Below, one piece after another: positions 1-6,137 of a DNA stretch of 9,943 bases. Numbering within the stretch: position 1 is the stretch's first letter; the number at the start of each line of letters is the position of its first letter. The notes beneath the pieces were generated by a model. That model was not told the DNA's origin and did no database searches. It worked only from the letters and a program-made list of their open reading frames with translations. The DNA comes from Verrucomicrobiia bacterium (GTDB lineage: Bacteria > Verrucomicrobiota > Verrucomicrobiae > Limisphaerales > UBA11358): positions 1-9,943 of the forward strand of contig JASHZU010000189.1 of the NCBI GenBank assembly GCA_030042375.1, read 5' to 3'. The translations under genes were made by a program, and so were the position numbers.

Positions 1-192
1 GAGCATTTCAACCCCGGGGACGCCATGGACCATGCGCGCGGGGAGCTTTATCAAACCCTGCTCCAGCAATCCAGCTATTGGGCCTTCATGGATTTATTTT
101 TCCTGGTAGGTTGTCTATGCGTGGTGAGTGTTTTCGGCATTTTCCTTTATGCCAAACCGCACACGGCCCACGCTGTGTCGGCATCTGAATAA
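1..192 (+). CDS. C-terminal end of an MFS drug:H+ antiporter (EmrB/DHA2-like), partial
   Basis: The reading frame is open from the first base to TAA at 190-192 and gives the last 63 residues of a protein that starts outside the window. It shows a short polar amphipathic stretch, then YWAFMDLFF leading into one strongly hydrophobic segment (about residues 27-52), then a short polar tail. This fits the final transmembrane helix and cytoplasmic tail of a 14-helix DHA2/EmrB-type transporter, which exports hydrophobic drugs using the proton gradient. In that family the pump works with an HlyD/EmrA-type adaptor and a TolC-like outer-membrane factor. The outer-membrane factor is present two genes downstream (835-2283), which is the main support for the call. 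No adaptor is in view and would be expected upstream. The stop lies 7 bp before the next start, so co-transcription is likely. The family assignment is inferred from the tail and context; another polytopic inner-membrane transporter is possible. Confidence 0.6.
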   Translation, partial: EHFNPGDAMDHARGELYQTLLQQSSYWAFMDLFFLVGCLCVVSVFGIFLYAKPHTAHAVSASE

Positions 193-199
193 TGACAGT

Positions 200-838
200 A
201 TGAAACAAATCATTGTTATCGACCGGGAATTTGGCGCGGGTGGCCGGACCATCGCCGAAATGCTCGCCGGAAGGCTCAAATGGAATTTATTCGATGACGA
301 GTTGAGCCGCGAAATCGCCCGGCTCGCGAAAATGCCGCTTGAACTCTGCAAAAAACGCGAGGAACGCGCGGACCCACTGCTCCATCGTCTAATAAATCTC
401 ATCTGGCGCGGCAGCTTTGATCGCAACCTGCCCTCGCCCGACCTGGCCATTTTGGACACCGACTGTCTGGTTGCCATCGTTCAAAAAGTCATTAAACAAG
501 CCGCGGAAAATCACCCCTGTATTATCGTTGGCCGCGGCGCGCCTTATTTCCTGCGTGAACGCAAGGACACCATTTCAATATTTTTATACGCCTCGCGCGA
601 ACTCAAATACCGCCGCATCCTCAAACGCGTCGGCACTGAAAAAGAAGCCGTCGAATTGTTGGACAGCCAGGACGATGACCGCCGGAAGTTCGTCAAACAG
701 TACTTCGGGCACGAATGGCCCCATCGCGACTATTTTCATGCTATGTTCAATACCGCCATTGGCGATGAACAAACCGCCGATGCTATCCTTCGCCTGCTTG
801 AGGACGCGAACCAAACCAAGGAAGTAGCCAAACGATGA
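200..838 (+). CDS. Cytidylate kinase-like family protein (P-loop nucleotide kinase fold)
   Basis: This predicted soluble cytoplasmic protein of 212 residues opens with IIVIDREFGAGGRTIAEMLA (residues 4-23). That matches the N-terminal signature of the cytidylate-kinase-like family (Cytidylate_kin2), a relative of Cmk, which phosphorylates CMP/dCMP. Other family marks are FDDEL (31-35), the glycine-rich IVGRGAPYFLRE (109-120), and the basic DDDRRKFVKQYFG (158-170), which fits a lid or arginine-rich region. The phosphate loop carries arginine (R16) where classical Walker A motifs have lysine. This is common in the family, and its true substrate is not well established. I chose ATG at 200 because family homology begins right there. 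An in-frame ATG at 128 would add 24 residues overlapping the upstream transporter gene and unlike the family. The gene lies 7 bp after the transporter stop and overlaps the next gene by 4 bp (ATGA), so it sits inside an efflux operon. Family is confident; substrate and role are unknown. Confidence 0.85.
   Translation: MKQIIVIDREFGAGGRTIAEMLAGRLKWNLFDDELSREIARLAKMPLELCKKREERADPLLHRLINLIWRGSFDRNLPSPDLAILDTDCLVAIVQKVIKQAAENHPCIIVGRGAPYFLRERKDTISIFLYASRELKYRRILKRVGTEKEAVELLDSQDDDRRKFVKQYFGHEWPHRDYFHAMFNTAIGDEQTADAILRLLEDANQTKEVAKR
818..822 (+). promoter_or_regulatory. Possible Shine-Dalgarno for the outer-membrane factor gene
   Basis: AAGGA lies inside the end of the kinase-like gene, 12 nt before the ATG at 835. 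The spacing is somewhat long. It is the only purine-rich site in this window that resembles a Shine-Dalgarno near a chosen start. It supports starting the downstream gene at 835 through translational coupling across the ATGA overlap. Confidence 0.45.
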
Positions 839-2283
839 AGCCAATAACCGTCATTGCATCTCTGTGCGTGGCCCTTTTAGCCGGCTGCGCCGTTGGGCCA
901 AACTACCATGCGCCCAAAGAGAGCCCGCCGCCACAATGGAACTCCCAAATGACCGGCGGGGAGACCAACAGTCCTGTTGATTTGGCCCAGTGGTGGAAGA
1001 ACTTTGGCGATACCAACCTGGATGCGCTCATGGTGACGGCCATCCAATCCAACCTAACCCTGCGCGTTGCCGAAGCCCATGTGCGGGAAGCCCGTGCCCA
1101 AAAAGGCATTGTGTCGGCCAGCCTCTGGCCCTGGTTGAGCGGCTCGGGCAGTTTCTCCCAAAATCGTTATGCCAACAATGCGTTTCCTCCCCTGGCTGGC
1201 TTTGGCATTTCACCTGTTTACAGCCTCTACGACGCCAATTTTGATGCGGTGTGGGAGCTGGATGTCTTTGGGGGCACCCGTCGAGCGGTGGAATCGGCCG
1301 GCGCCGAGATTGGAGCGGCCGAATATGACGAGACCAATGTGCTCATCTCAGTGATGGCCGAGGTCGCGCGGAATTACATCAGCGCGCGGGCCTACCAGCA
1401 ACGCCTCGTTATCGCGCAGGAAAACATCCAGATAGAGAAGGACGTATTGGATTTGACCAGCAACCTCTATCAGAGCGGGCTGGGGAATGATTTGGACACA
1501 GAACAGGCCCAGGCCTCGCTGAGCACCACCGAAGCGCTGGTTCCTACGCTGCAAACGGGCTTTGATCAATCGGTATACGAACTGTCGGTATTGCTGGGCC
1601 AGCCGCCGGAGGCGTTGGTAGGGAAAATGATGGCGATTAAAGACATTCCACTGACGCCGCCCATGGTGCCGGTCGGATTGCCCTCGGATTTGTTGCTGCG
1701 TCGTCCCGATGTGCAGAAGGCGGAGCGGGAATTGGCATCGGCGACGGCGCAGATTGGTGTGGCCAAGGCGGACTTATATCCAAAGTTTTCGCTGACGGGA
1801 CTGGCCGGCTTCCAGAGCACCTCAGCCGGCAATTGGTTCGATTATGTGAATCGATATTGGCAGGCGGGCCCGACGGTACAATGGGAGATTTTCCAGGCCG
1901 GGAGCATTGTGGCGAACATCCATGTCCAGAATGCGAAGCAGGAGGAGGCGTTGAATCAGTACCAGCAGACAGTGCTCGAGGCCTTGAAGGATGCGGAGAA
2001 CGCGCTTACGGCCTATGCGCGGGAACAAGTGAGGCGGGAATCCTTGAAGCAATCAGTGGAAGCGAACCAGCAGGCGTTTGATTTGGCGACCCAGTTATAC
2101 AAGACCGGCTTGGCTGATTTTTTGAGAGTGCTGTATTCAGAAACGGCGTTACGGGCGTCTGAGGACGAACTGGTGCAGAGCGACCAGGCAGTCTCGGAGA
2201 ATCTGGTCCAGCTTTACAAAGCCCTCGGCGGCGGGTGGGAGGAAGAAACCAATCCCCCTCCTCCAATGGCCGCCGCGCGCTGA
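835..2283 (+). CDS. Efflux outer-membrane lipoprotein, NodT/OprM (TolC-like) family
   Basis: The 482-residue product starts with a lipoprotein signal peptide: basic residue, hydrophobic core, then lipobox LAGC with lipidated Cys18, followed by AVGPNYHAP, typical of this family. The protein is expected to trimerise into an outer-membrane beta-barrel with a long periplasmic alpha-helical tunnel and act as exit duct for a tripartite pump. The two structural repeats are visible. The first has WWKNFGDTNLDALM (53-66) and AVWELDVFGGTRRAVE (138-153). The second has the hallmark LLLRRPDVQKAERELASA (286-303), then AKADLYPKFSLTGLAGF (310-326) and VQWEIFQAG (348-356). Length is normal for the family. The tail after residue 467 is short and proline-rich. 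The start overlaps the kinase-like gene by 4 bp, so its translation is probably coupled. Its partner pump is likely the transporter whose end is at 1-192. The exported substrate cannot be read from the sequence. Confidence 0.95.
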   Translation: MKPITVIASLCVALLAGCAVGPNYHAPKESPPPQWNSQMTGGETNSPVDLAQWWKNFGDTNLDALMVTAIQSNLTLRVAEAHVREARAQKGIVSASLWPWLSGSGSFSQNRYANNAFPPLAGFGISPVYSLYDANFDAVWELDVFGGTRRAVESAGAEIGAAEYDETNVLISVMAEVARNYISARAYQQRLVIAQENIQIEKDVLDLTSNLYQSGLGNDLDTEQAQASLSTTEALVPTLQTGFDQSVYELSVLLGQPPEALVGKMMAIKDIPLTPPMVPVGLPSDLLLRRPDVQKAERELASATAQIGVAKADLYPKFSLTGLAGFQSTSAGNWFDYVNRYWQAGPTVQWEIFQAGSIVANIHVQNAKQEEALNQYQQTVLEALKDAENALTAYAREQVRRESLKQSVEANQQAFDLATQLYKTGLADFLRVLYSETALRASEDELVQSDQAVSENLVQLYKALGGGWEEETNPPPPMAAAR

Positions 2284-2285
2284 AG

Positions 2286-2912
2286 TTATTGCTTCGTTTG
2301 CGGATCTTCCTGGATGACTTTTTCCTTCTCCAACTTGTTAAGCTTCGGCGCGATGACCACCTGGCAATACGGCGCGTCCGTATTGTTATCGTAATACTTC
2401 TGGTGATAGTCTTCGGCGGGATAAAATTTCTTCAGCGGCACAATCTGCGTCACGATGGGATTCCGGAAATTTTGCTGCGCCGCAATCTTCGATTTTTCCG
2501 CTTCCAGTTTCTGTTTTTCGCTGCGGTATAAAATAATAGAACGATAAGACGTGCCCACATCCGCGCCCTGGCGGTTCAACGTCGTGGGATCATGCGCCTG
2601 CCAGAAAACATCCAGCAACTGGTTGTAGGAAATTTTCGTGGGATCAAAAGCAATTTCCGTGACTTCGGCGTGCCCCGTTGTTTCCGAGCAAACCTGCTCG
2701 TAAGTCGGGTCCTCCGTGTTGCCTCCCGCAAAGCCGCTGGTGACGGAAATGACGCCGGGCAACCGCTCAAAAACCGCTTCCATGCACCAGAAGCAGCCGC
2801 CGCCAAAATCCGCAATCTCCGTTGTGTTCGTGCTCATAGAATTTGTGGTTTGTGCCGGCGCGGAAAAGTTCAATGCGCCGGCGGCCAATAAAATGTAAAA
2901 GCTCAGCTTCAT
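2286..2912 (-). CDS. msrA: Peptide methionine sulfoxide reductase MsrA, probably exported
   Basis: MsrA reduces methionine-S-sulfoxide in oxidised proteins back to methionine. The catalytic motif GGGCFWCMEAVFERLPGV lies at residues 37-54, with nucleophile Cys40. It is followed by the family blocks TYEQVCSETTGHAEV (70-84, Glu83 matching the catalytic Glu of E. coli MsrA), FWQAHDPT (103-110, Asp108) and QGADVGTSYRSII (115-127). The first 20 residues look like a Sec signal peptide ending APA|Q, which would place the enzyme in the periplasm. Starting instead at Met26 would give a cytosolic form. The C-terminal tail lacks the double-cysteine GGxGVC end of E. coli MsrA; other cysteines are 43 (forming CFWC), 75 and 183, so recycling may use one of these. 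It lies 39 bp downstream of yacG on the same strand and is probably in one operon with prc. Its stop is 2 bp from that of the convergent efflux lipoprotein gene. Confidence 0.95.
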   Translation of the reverse strand: MKLSFYILLAAGALNFSAPAQTTNSMSTNTTEIADFGGGCFWCMEAVFERLPGVISVTSGFAGGNTEDPTYEQVCSETTGHAEVTEIAFDPTKISYNQLLDVFWQAHDPTTLNRQGADVGTSYRSIILYRSEKQKLEAEKSKIAAQQNFRNPIVTQIVPLKKFYPAEDYHQKYYDNNTDAPYCQVVIAPKLNKLEKEKVIQEDPQTKQ

Positions 2913-2951
2913 CCAAAATTAACAGTTTAGACACCCAAACCCGCTGCGCAT

Positions 2952-3179
2952 TCAATCATCGTCATTGGGCTGGTTTGGCCGGCCGGTTTCTTCGTTCTCC
3001 TTTTCTTCCCAATGCTCCGGCCGCAACGGTTCGGAAATCGCGTGCTCGCCGCCAAACCATTTGCCCAGGTCAATCAGCCGGCAGCGCTGCGAGCAAAACG
3101 GGCCGTACTTTCCCGCAAACCAATCGCCCCTCTTTTTGCACGTCGGGCAAGCGATGTTTGCGCCGCTTTTCTCACTCAT
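2952..3179 (-). CDS. yacG: DNA gyrase inhibitor / zinc-binding protein YacG
   Basis: The small acidic-tailed protein of 75 residues has the four-cysteine zinc site of YacG: CPTC at 11-14 and CSQRC at 29-33. Between them is the conserved KYGPFC, and after them RLIDLGKWFGGEHAISEP (34-51). In E. coli YacG binds GyrB and blocks gyrase from binding DNA. The last 25 residues are charged and low in complexity, as is usual. The ATG at 3179 lies inside the end of the protease gene (8-bp overlap, different frame), so translation is probably coupled to prc. In E. coli and relatives yacG sits with coaE/zapD, so pairing with a periplasmic protease and msrA is a different neighbourhood. The family call is firm; that this orthologue inhibits gyrase is inferred from the E. 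coli protein. Confidence 0.92.
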   Translation of the reverse strand: MSEKSGANIACPTCKKRGDWFAGKYGPFCSQRCRLIDLGKWFGGEHAISEPLRPEHWEEKENEETGRPNQPNDDD

Positions 3180-5532
3180 GTTTGGCTACATCGGTTTGGC
3201 CCAGCGGCCAAAGCGATATATAGTTCCGTAAAATCCGCTCGCTTTCGTCCAGCATCGGATCCGGCCCCCAGACTTTTTTGATCGGCATGGCTTCGGATGG
3301 CGAGTTGGTAGTCGTGGCTGTCACCGCTGGGGTTCCTGCCTGAATTATCTTTTCTTCTTCGGTCCGTTGTTGTTGCGAGGGGACTGTCGGGGCTGCTGCT
3401 ACCTCCGATGCCGTGTTGATGGTGGCATTGAGAGAAACCATATTCGTTGATTCAGCATAGGTTTCCCATTTTATCGGCGTCGGCAATCCCGGGTTGGCCG
3501 CGTCTTCAACCGTGAATTGGTAAACGGTTTCATCAGGGACTTTACGCGAATCAATTTCCTTCTGGCGCGCCTTGTTCTCCAGGTCAAATTTTTGTTTCTC
3601 GTCCCAGGCCTTGTGCTCATTGAGCGTATCGAACTTTTGGGACTGGACCTTTTGGAGTTCCTCGATGTCTTGCCGCATATAGACAAAGTCCTGGTTGGTG
3701 GCCACACGCGCGCTGGATTCCCGGCTTAATTCAGCCAAATAAGGTTGAACGTTATTGAGCGCGGTATAATCCGCCGGTGCGATCGTGTCCCACGCCAGGG
3801 CATAAGGCAGGGTGTTCTCGCCAATGTCATTCCGGTAACTCCAAACATCGGGCAAAACAATATCCGGGATCACACCCTTCAATTGTGTGGACGCGCCGTT
3901 GATGCGATAAAACTTGCGAATCGTAATTTTGACTGTACCCGGGTCATTTGTCGCCGATTCATTCGCCGGCCAAATCAACGGCTCCAGTTGCGTCAGATTT
4001 TGCACCGTTCCTTTGCCAAACGAGGAAATGTCGCCCACAATCAGCGCCCGTCCATAATCCTGCAGCGCCGCCGCGACAATTTCCGACGCCGACGCGCTAA
4101 GCCGGTTGACCAGCACGATGAGTGGCCCGTGGTAAATGTCCTGTGCTTCGTCATTGCGCTCTACCCGGATGTCGTTGCCCGGCGCGCGAACTTGCACCAT
4201 CGGCCCATTCGTCACAAAAAGGCCGACAAATTGGATCGCTTCTTCCAGCGAACCGCCGGGGTTGTTCCGCAAATCCAGGATGATGCCGCCGACTTTTTCA
4301 TCCGTTAATTTGTGGATTAATGCCGCGACATCGCTCGATACATAATTGGTTGCCTGGGGCGCATTCCCGCTCAGCGAAACCGGCGCATAAAACGACGGCA
4401 CATCGATGACCCCAATTCGATTGGTCCCGCCCCGGCCGTCCGGCGTTTCAATCAACTCGGCCTTCGCCTCTTCGTCTTTGAGATTGATTTCTGCCCGGAT
4501 CAATTTCACTACGCGCCGGGAGCTGGGATCATCTGCCGGGATAATCGTCAGGCGCACTTCCGTCCCTTTTTGTCCGCGGATGAGCTGCACAATCCGGCTC
4601 AATTCCATGTTCACGACATCCACCGGGGCATCTTTACCCTGCGCCACGGCGATAATTTTATCATTGGGCTTCAACTGCTTGCTCTTTTCCGCCGGGCCGC
4701 CCGGGACCAGGCTTTGGATTTCGCAATAGCCATCGTCCCATCCCAGTTCCGCGCCAATGCCCCCCAGGGAAAGGCTCATCTGGATGGAAAAATCCTGCGC
4801 GTGTTCGTTATTGAAATAATCGGAATGCGGATCGTAAGCGCGTGTCAGCGAATCCAAATACGCCTGCAGGACATCCGAGTTATACCATTCCTGGAACTCC
4901 AGCAGTTCCCGATCATAGCGGTGCTTAATCGTTTGGGTGATGTCGGCAATATTGGTTGCGGCCAGGACCATGTCGTAGTTGGTTTCGCGGCTTAATTTCT
5001 CCTGCAAAAATTGATACAGCAACTGCTCGCGCCAGATTTTTTTCGCTTCGTCCAGGTCTTTGGGATAAGGAGCGTCCTTGCGGTCAATCGGCGCCTGGTC
5101 ATCCGTGTTGAAATTAAAATTGCCGCGTTGCAGCAACTGGTCGGCATAGTCCGTGCGCTGTTGGAGCCGTTCCATGAAGCGCTGATAAATCTTGTAGGCC
5201 GGGTATACGTCCGCCTGCCCGTGGCTGCCAAACGTCAGGAGATCCAGGTTTGTCCGATAATGGGAAAACTCGTCCATGTCCGATTGCAAAAAAAGCACAT
5301 GCTGCGAGTCATAGGCGTCCATGTAGGCATCGTAAAATTTTTCGGACATTTCCGTGTCAAAAGGATGCTGCGTGTAATGAAATTCCTCCAGCAGCCGCGC
5401 CGTGACATAAGCAATGTTGCCGTCATTGGGCCCGGGCTCCAGCGGCACCGGCGTGGACTCTGTGGCGCGGGAAAGAAATGGCAGCGCAAGGATGGAGGAC
5501 AGGACGATTGTCTTTATTTTTAATAGGCTCAT
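3172..5532 (-). CDS. prc: Carboxy-terminal (tail-specific) processing protease, S41A family, Prc/Tsp type
   Basis: The 786-residue periplasmic protease has a signal peptide at about 1-23 and a helical N-terminal domain at about 40-240, ending TRAYDPHSDYF as in Prc. A PDZ domain lies at about 248-335 (LGGIGAELGW), an S41 catalytic core at about 370-560, and a Prc-type C-terminal domain after 560. The Ser-Lys active site is intact: by comparison with E. coli Prc the nucleophile is Ser481 in RLSASASEI, Lys507 is in FGKGTVQ and Asp492 in LQDYGRA. The substrate-strand block GIILDLRNNPGGSLEEA (416-432) is also present. Prc trims or degrades envelope proteins bearing nonpolar C termini, including lipoproteins and peptidoglycan hydrolases. 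At about 700-755 an Ala/Thr/Pro/Gln-rich stretch interrupts the C-terminal domain before PDPMLDESERIL, where the E. coli type has a shorter link. It is probably the first gene of a prc-yacG-msrA operon; its start follows no clear Shine-Dalgarno sequence. Confidence 0.95.
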   Translation of the reverse strand: MSLLKIKTIVLSSILALPFLSRATESTPVPLEPGPNDGNIAYVTARLLEEFHYTQHPFDTEMSEKFYDAYMDAYDSQHVLFLQSDMDEFSHYRTNLDLLTFGSHGQADVYPAYKIYQRFMERLQQRTDYADQLLQRGNFNFNTDDQAPIDRKDAPYPKDLDEAKKIWREQLLYQFLQEKLSRETNYDMVLAATNIADITQTIKHRYDRELLEFQEWYNSDVLQAYLDSLTRAYDPHSDYFNNEHAQDFSIQMSLSLGGIGAELGWDDGYCEIQSLVPGGPAEKSKQLKPNDKIIAVAQGKDAPVDVVNMELSRIVQLIRGQKGTEVRLTIIPADDPSSRRVVKLIRAEINLKDEEAKAELIETPDGRGGTNRIGVIDVPSFYAPVSLSGNAPQATNYVSSDVAALIHKLTDEKVGGIILDLRNNPGGSLEEAIQFVGLFVTNGPMVQVRAPGNDIRVERNDEAQDIYHGPLIVLVNRLSASASEIVAAALQDYGRALIVGDISSFGKGTVQNLTQLEPLIWPANESATNDPGTVKITIRKFYRINGASTQLKGVIPDIVLPDVWSYRNDIGENTLPYALAWDTIAPADYTALNNVQPYLAELSRESSARVATNQDFVYMRQDIEELQKVQSQKFDTLNEHKAWDEKQKFDLENKARQKEIDSRKVPDETVYQFTVEDAANPGLPTPIKWETYAESTNMVSLNATINTASEVAAAPTVPSQQQRTEEEKIIQAGTPAVTATTTNSPSEAMPIKKVWGPDPMLDESERILRNYISLWPLGQTDVAKHE

Positions 5533-5735
5533 GGCGTCAGCACAATCCGGAGAACATAGCCCAAATCATCGTGAAATAAAATGTCTTTTTCCGGGAAGAT
5601 TTCGGACAGCAACGCCCCTGAATAATCCGCAAAATCAACAATATGTCAGCGCCATGTAAACGAACAGGCAATGGTTTGACGCACCAACCGCAAAAACGTT
5701 CGCCAATCTGGTGCTTTTTTTGCGCTTCGATAATG

Positions 5736-5761
5736 TTAATGCAGGGTTTACGCCTGCTTAA
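5736..5761. repeat. Imperfect inverted repeat (dyad) in the divergent region
   Basis: TTAATGCAGG at 5736-5745 pairs with CCTGCTTAA at 5753-5761 around the 7-nt spacer GTTTACG. The five G+C-rich pairs are exact and one base bulges on the left arm. It sits about 200 bp upstream of the protease start and could be a transcription-factor site or an RNA hairpin. There is no direct evidence of function. Confidence 0.35.
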
Positions 5762-5835
5762 TATGGGGCAAGGTAGTTGCATTAGGCTTTTAAGGTATTC
5801 AGGAATTAAGCGATTTCCCTTTCTCCCCTAAAATA

Positions 5836-5845
5836 CCCCCCCCCC
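5836..5845. repeat. Homopolymer of ten cytosines
   Basis: Ten consecutive C directly precede an ATG at 5846 in non-coding DNA. Tracts this long can slip during replication and are also frequent sites of sequencing error. No recognised gene follows the ATG, so a phase-variation role is not supported. Confidence 0.6.
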
Positions 5846-5922
5846 ATGATCCTCGAAAAGTTTTATTCGAGCCGGCGCGCTTTTGTGGGCGAGAGCAGTG
5901 TCAATTCAGCGGCACTCAAACC

Positions 5923-6010
5923 GGGAAAGGCTGAAAGCCTTCCCTATAGTAGCCGAGGGCACCGCCCTCAGAATCATACCCTCAAGACCCTATTGCCCTG
6001 TAGGGGCAAT
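5923..6010. repeat. Cluster of three hairpins, candidate dispersed (REP-like) intergenic repeat
   Basis: Three inverted repeats occur within 88 bp. Hairpin 1 pairs GGGAAAGGCT (5923-5932) with AGCCTTCCC (5936-5944) with a single-base bulge and a GAA loop. Hairpin 2 pairs GAGGGC (5955-5960) with GCCCTC (5964-5969) around ACC. Hairpin 3 pairs ATTGCCC (5992-5998) with GGGCAAT (6004-6010) around TGTAG. Related short words recur between them (CCCTATAG, CCCTATTG, CCCTGTAG). Back-to-back stems in non-coding DNA are typical of REP/BIME-like or MITE-derived repeats. Only one copy lies in this window, so dispersal across the genome is an inference. No T-tract follows, so a terminator role is unlikely. 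Confidence 0.5.
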
Positions 6011-6061
6011 CCAACTGCGCAATCTGCGAATCGACCAAAACAGGCCAAAACAGACTCATTT

Positions 6062-6075
6062 TTAACCCTGGTTAA
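6062..6075. promoter_or_regulatory. Palindromic site TTAACC-CT-GGTTAA, possible operator
   Basis: A perfect dyad with 6-bp arms and a 2-bp centre lies 62 bp before the glycosyltransferase start. A second overlapping perfect palindrome, GGTTAACC, occupies 6070-6077, and an A/T-rich run (AAAATTTTTT) follows. Position and symmetry would suit a regulator binding site in the leader or promoter of the glycosyltransferase gene. Nothing identifies the regulator. Confidence 0.25.
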
Positions 6076-6137
6076 CCAAAATTTTTTCATGCCTTCCCGC
6101 ATCTTGCCGTGTCATTAATTTAAAATGGATTAAACCC

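Larger units (their letters stand above)
5533..6137. other. Divergent intergenic region without a convincing gene
   Basis: About 605 bp separate the start of the protease gene (leftward) from the start of the glycosyltransferase gene (rightward). Promoters for both must lie here or nearby, but I cannot point to a clear -35/-10 pair. Open frames exist on both strands (for example 5846-6118 plus, 81 codons at 5537-5782 minus). They have no recognisable motif, odd composition and no ribosome site, and I treat them as chance. Visible structure is described separately: a dyad at 5736-5761, a run of ten C at 5836-5845, three hairpins at 5923-6010 and a dyad at 6062-6075. A weaker inverted repeat with 8-bp arms pairs 5689-5696 with 5717-5724, around a T7 run at 5715-5721. 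Confidence 0.75.

Noticed and set aside
128..199. Longer start for the kinase-like gene, adding 24 residues
   Set aside because: The extension overlaps the coding end of the transporter gene in another frame and does not resemble the family, whose conserved block begins right at the ATG at 200.
2280..2297. Possible terminator between the efflux lipoprotein gene and msrA
   Set aside because: Only a 4-bp stem (GAAG/CTTC around TTATTG) can be drawn over the 2-bp gap, and no T-tract follows.
3745..4308. A 187-codon open frame on the plus strand
   Set aside because: It lies entirely antisense to prc, whose protein is clearly conserved there, and has an arginine-rich, motif-free translation.
5689..5724. 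Inverted repeat with a T7 run as a Rho-independent terminator
   Set aside because: The arms are A/T-rich (CGCAAAAA/TTTTTGCG), the loop is 20 nt, and no plus-strand gene ends nearby, so a terminator has nothing to terminate.
5537..5782. An 81-codon minus-strand open frame upstream of prc with several cysteines
   Set aside because: No recognisable motif or ribosome site, an ATG-poor composition unlike its neighbours, and a position in structured intergenic DNA make it probably chance.
5846..6118. A 90-codon open frame beginning right after the C tract
   Set aside because: Its translation reads through the three hairpins and has no family resemblance; the frame is best explained as chance.
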